This document shows, one piece after another, positions 61,009 through 64,000 of a DNA stretch of 64,000 nucleotides. The stretch's first letter is position 1; each line of letters starts with the position of its first letter. This DNA comes from Streptomyces sp. SJL17-4 (GTDB lineage Bacteria; Actinomycetota; Actinomycetes; Streptomycetales; Streptomycetaceae), in NCBI RefSeq assembly GCF_036826855.1, contig NZ_CP104578.1, positions 2,666,001 through 2,730,000 on the forward strand, written 5' to 3'. The position numbers were made by a program, and so were the translations under genes. The notes under the pieces were generated by a model that made no database searches, had not been told where the DNA came from, and worked only from the letters and a program-made list of their open reading frames with translations.

Positions 61009-62969
61009 GGGAACGGGTGGGGGTCGAGGGGGATCGCCCGGAGCTCCTGCCCGGTGCCGCGCAGGGCGGCGGTGAGCCGGGGCAGTCCGGCCAGCCGCTG
61101 CTGGGCGTGGCCGAAGCACATCGGGACGATGCCGGGGACGACCGCGCGGGCCACGTGGATGCCCGCGTCGGCGTGTTCGCGGCTGGTCTGGTCGACGAGG
61201 ACGATCCGGTCGAGTCCGGCCTCGGCGAAGAGTCCGCGGACGAAGTCCAGGGCGCCGCGCACGTCCCCGCCGGAGCCGCGCTCCATCCGCCCCGGCCAGT
61301 CGGGGAAGGCCTCGTCGAGCGTGACCCGGGGGCCGCCGAGCGCGGCGGTGGCACGGGCGGCGGTCTCGGGCAGCGAGGAGAAGCGGACGTGGTCCTCCAG
61401 CTCCTGGACCAGCCACGGGTCCTCGACCATCGGCTCGACGGTCTCGCGGGTCCAGTCGACCGGGTTGGTGACGAGCTGGGCGACCTCGCGCAGGGCGCCG
61501 CGGATCGCGGACTGCGGGTCGGCGCCGGAGCCGGCCGAGGAGAAGGTGGCGGGGAAGGGGTTGAGGCGGTTCACCGCGAGCACCCAGACGACGGGGAGGC
61601 CGATGTCCTGGGTGGCGACGAGGAGGTGCACGTCGAAGCCGCGCGACTCCATCAGCTCGATCATGGCCCGGCTGGTGGGGTCGGTGAGGGAGGAGTTCGG
61701 GATGGTCGGCAGGGGCGCTGCCCGGTGCCAGGAGAGCAGGAAGGCGTCCCGCTCGGCCAGCTCGAACAGCGAGTGCAGGGCGGCCTCTTCGAGGTTGGCG
61801 CCGACGGCGCAGCCGCTGGACGACTCGTAGAAGTAGTGCTTGCGGCCGGGCGTCCCGGCGGCGCGGGCGGCCCTGCGGTCGCGGCGGTGGTTGTACTCGT
61901 ACTGGTAGAAGGCGTGGTCGGCGGGGACGAGCAGCGGGCGCCCGTCGTCGAGGTCGTGACCCCACACCCAGTCCATCGGGGTGTCCGCGTCGAACGGCGT
62001 GGCCCTGCTGGTCGGATGGGCGAGCTGCCCGGCCGTGTACTGCCCGAGCCCGGCCGGGTCGACGGCGTGGTCGGCGACCTCGGCGTACGAGCGGTGGGTG
62101 AGGACCGGGATGTCGTACGGGAAGCCCGCGAGGCGTTCGTACGCCTCCAGGATCGCCACCGGTCCGGTCTCGGCGAAGGTCCGGGCGCGGCCGTGGCCCA
62201 TCGCGGGGGCGTCCGGCACCACGGCCATGCTCATCGCGAACGGGGCACGGGACTCGCGCAGCAGCGCGCGGACAGGCCCGAAGCGGCCGTCGACCAGGCG
62301 GTCCTGGAGCACCCCGCGCTCGACGAGTCGGCTCGCGGCGGTGCGGGTGCAGTCGTCCGGGAAGGCGGGCCGGTCGGTGAGGGCGAGCGGCGCCGGGGTC
62401 TCCGTACCGTCGAGCCGCTCGTACGCCGGTCCGCAGAGCGGGCAGTGGAAGCTGCGGGCGATCCGGTGGCGGCGCAGGCCGCGCGGCGAGACGGAGAAGA
62501 GTTCGCCGGGCCCGAGCGGCCGCCTCACCAGGTGCTCCAGGGTCGCCCGGAGCAGTTCGGGGAGGAGCGGCGCGCCCGGCCCGGGGGCGGTGGTCGCGTA
62601 CCGGAGGTCGCCGACGAGCGGGTGGTCGGGGACGGTGCGGTCGCGGACCTCGGCGCAGCCGGCGCAGCCGGCGTCGGTGCCGGGCCGCCAGAGGGGCCCC
62701 ACCAGGACCTCGTCGCCCAGGAGGCGTACGGAGAGGTGGGCCCGGTCGGCGGCGACGGCCTCGTCGAACCGCGCCCGCTCCCAGGCGAGGTGCCAGCCGC
62801 GGTCGACCGCGACGGTTCCCTCGGGGAGGACGTCCGCGAGGGCGTCGAGCGCTGCGTGCCAGGCTTCGTCGGCGGGGTGGGCGTCGAGCCCGGGACCCTG
62901 GGCGAGGGCCGGGGCGGGGACGGGGGCGGGAACGGGAACGGGGACGGAGGTGAGCGTGTCAGTGGGCAT
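61005..62969 (-). CDS. YcaO cyclodehydratase fused to zinc-binding E1-like remnant
   Basis: ATP-dependent azoline-forming enzyme of RiPP synthesis, 654 residues from ATG 62969. Residues 1-200 resemble the C-terminal part of an E1-like (ocin-ThiF) partner: a zinc tetrad is formed by CAGC (102-105) and CPLC (176-179). Residues 235-654 form a YcaO domain: AETGPVAILEAYERLAG, FYESSSGCAVGANLEEAALHSLFELAERDAFL and the GALREVAQL stretch carry the ATP-binding Glu/Ser/Gln/Glu set, and the protein ends in PHPFP, the PxPxP motif of cyclodehydratases. It acts on Cys/Ser/Thr of a precursor peptide whose gene is not seen here. It overlaps the upstream gene by 11 bases and the SagB gene by four. Confidence 0.92.
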   Translation of the reverse strand: MPTDTLTSVPVPVPAPVPAPALAQGPGLDAHPADEAWHAALDALADVLPEGTVAVDRGWHLAWERARFDEAVAADRAHLSVRLLGDEVLVGPLWRPGTDAGCAGCAEVRDRTVPDHPLVGDLRYATTAPGPGAPLLPELLRATLEHLVRRPLGPGELFSVSPRGLRRHRIARSFHCPLCGPAYERLDGTETPAPLALTDRPAFPDDCTRTAASRLVERGVLQDRLVDGRFGPVRALLRESRAPFAMSMAVVPDAPAMGHGRARTFAETGPVAILEAYERLAGFPYDIPVLTHRSYAEVADHAVDPAGLGQYTAGQLAHPTSRATPFDADTPMDWVWGHDLDDGRPLLVPADHAFYQYEYNHRRDRRAARAAGTPGRKHYFYESSSGCAVGANLEEAALHSLFELAERDAFLLSWHRAAPLPTIPNSSLTDPTSRAMIELMESRGFDVHLLVATQDIGLPVVWVLAVNRLNPFPATFSSAGSGADPQSAIRGALREVAQLVTNPVDWTRETVEPMVEDPWLVQELEDHVRFSSLPETAARATAALGGPRVTLDEAFPDWPGRMERGSGGDVRGALDFVRGLFAEAGLDRIVLVDQTSREHADAGIHVARAVVPGIVPMCFGHAQQRLAGLPRLTAALRGTGQELRAIPLDPHPFP

Positions 62970-64000
62970 CGTGGGCCTCCACAGGGCCGTACCAGAGGGG
63001 AAGCTCGCCGAGCACGGGGTCGTGGCGGAGGGCCTCGCCCCGGTACGTGGTGCCTGTGCGGGCGGCCAGTTGGGCGCGGAGGGCGTCCAGGACGGCGCGG
63101 TCGGCGAAGAGCAGGGCGTCGGTGGAGAGCGGGTCGACGGTGCCGGGTCCGCCCACGGTCTGGGTGTGGGCGAGGGCGGTGCACAGGGCGTTCCTGGCGG
63201 CCTCCGCCGCGTCGGCGCCCCAGGCGCGGCCGAGGGTGACGCCGTCGGCGGTCACCTCGGCGAGCCGCCAGTCGAGGCCGGGCACGTGGTGGAACCGTAC
63301 GGCCGGCTCCTGCGGGAGGAGGTCCCGGAGGCGGGCGAGGATGCGCAGGCCTTCGGGATCGAGAGGCTCGGCCCGTCCCGTTCCCTCGGCGGGGGCACGT
63401 GTCTCGCCGCCCGCGGCCACGGCGGGGGCGCCCGCCGGGAGGGCCGCGGGCGGCACGTGCGGGGTGACGGTCTTCGCCGGAAGGGGCGCCGTCTCCTCGG
63501 CGAGCAGGCGCAACGCGCCGTCGAGGAGCCAGTGTTCCCTCGTGAGCCCTGCCGCCGGGGTGGGAGCCCCGGGGATGTGGGCGTGCGGGCCGGCCGCCGG
63601 GGTGGGAGCCCCGGGGATGAGGGCCCGCAGGGCCGCCAGGGTGGCCGCGACGGTGGCGGTCTCCTGATGGGCGGCCCAGGCGAGGACCGTGGTCGTGGGG
63701 CGGCCGTCGGCGCGGAGCTCGGCGGCGCGCAGGGCGAGCGGCATCTGGGGCAGGTCGGCGCCCTCGGTGAGGGCGAGCGGTCCGGTCCAGCGGGCGGCGA
63801 GCGGGGTCGCCGTCTCGCGTGCCTCGTCCGGTTCGGGACGGGGGTCGGCGGGGGCGGTGCCGAGGGTGAACGGCCCCTCGGGGAGGGAGCCCGGTCGGCC
63901 GGTCGCGGCCGCCTGGTGGGCTCCCTCGACGGTGACCCGGTCGGAGACCAGGTCCGTCCCGTGCACGACATGGGCCTCGCCCGTGTCCGCCGTACCGGTG
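62959..64000 (-). CDS. Unrecognised RiPP-operon protein, N-terminus cut by window edge
   Basis: At least 346 residues; the frame is open to 64000, where the visible N-terminus reads GTADTGEAHVVHGTDLVSD, so it probably starts outside; a GTG at 63966 is available. Visible: VLAWAAHQETATVAATLAALRAL and LGRAWGADAAEAARNALCTALAHTQ, two helical segments resembling the ATP-binding helices of YcaO-type domains but without their full motif; a 48-base tandem repeat encoding IPGAPTPAAG; and a C-terminus ending WYGPVEAHDAH. In related clusters this position is filled by a leader-peptide recognising (RRE) cyclodehydratase partner, or by a second YcaO-like protein. I do not recognise a definite family. Confidence 0.65.
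   Translation of the reverse strand, partial: TGTADTGEAHVVHGTDLVSDRVTVEGAHQAAATGRPGSLPEGPFTLGTAPADPRPEPDEARETATPLAARWTGPLALTEGADLPQMPLALRAAELRADGRPTTTVLAWAAHQETATVAATLAALRALIPGAPTPAAGPHAHIPGAPTPAAGLTREHWLLDGALRLLAEETAPLPAKTVTPHVPPAALPAGAPAVAAGGETRAPAEGTGRAEPLDPEGLRILARLRDLLPQEPAVRFHHVPGLDWRLAEVTADGVTLGRAWGADAAEAARNALCTALAHTQTVGGPGTVDPLSTDALLFADRAVLDALRAQLAARTGTTYRGEALRHDPVLGELPLWYGPVEAHDAH

Noticed and set aside
59383..61965. 860-residue version of the SagB-like gene
   Set aside because: The first 319 residues are an out-of-frame translation of the YcaO gene; the GTGA overlap at 61005-61008 marks the real start.

Overview
This is a 64 kb piece of a Streptomyces chromosome (or a very close relative). 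The support is very high GC with strong third-position bias, GTG/TTG starts with GGAGG-type ribosome sites, Tat signals, lipoproteins, and a gene order (serA-ilvCNB, gatBAC, ligA, mnmA, opp, gcvT-gcvH-glyA-sdaA) that I recall from the conserved core of the Streptomyces coelicolor chromosome. The species cannot be named from the sequence. No rRNA, tRNA, insertion sequence, prophage or CRISPR array was seen.

Layout. 1-5016: serine and branched-chain amino-acid synthesis (serA, ilvC, ilvN, ilvB, all on minus), headed by a transcription attenuator that encodes a 13-residue leader peptide with an Ile-Leu-Val-Leu run. 5050-23556: accessory and signalling genes: a large membrane diguanylate cyclase with a decayed EAL domain, a 2-hydroxyacid dehydrogenase, an aldo/keto reductase, a PQQ-type sugar dehydrogenase lipoprotein, a LuxR-type AAA regulator, small proteins, an acetyltransferase, an MMPL transporter, a Tat-exported phospholipase C and a membrane protein kinase. 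23641-39531: housekeeping: GatCAB amidotransferase, a second c-di-GMP protein (RmdB type), DNA ligase LigA, a MetE-like methyltransferase, SDR, LOG-type protein, a probable dead alpha/beta hydrolase, MnmA with its likely sulfur donor (cysteine desulfurase), a cell-wall amidase and a thioesterase. 39555-46915: a TRIC-type channel, an extremely G-rich spacer, and a five-gene oligopeptide ABC importer. 47279-54752: two SseB-like proteins, a P-loop ATPase, then a tandem glycine riboswitch driving gcvT-gcvH-glyA, followed by sdaA; this block handles glycine and serine breakdown.

54936-64000 is the most interesting part. An FAD monooxygenase and a two-gene ABC exporter stand beside a tightly coupled minus-strand operon: an unrecognised protein (cut by the window edge), a YcaO cyclodehydratase fused to a zinc-finger E1-like remnant, a SagB-type azoline dehydrogenase, and a stand-alone thiopeptide-type LanB C-terminal domain protein. 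Together these are the core of a ribosomal peptide (RiPP) pathway making azol(in)e-containing peptides, of LAP or thiopeptide-like type. No precursor peptide gene is visible in the window; it is probably to the right of position 64000.

Several non-coding structures are notable: the ilvB attenuator, the glycine riboswitch, a 54-bp hairpin at 19289-19342, a 36-bp perfect palindrome inside the opp operon, a 21-bp palindrome before the gcv riboswitch, and two unusual tandem repeat arrays (34-bp units near 49.0 kb; 17-bp units just after sdaA).
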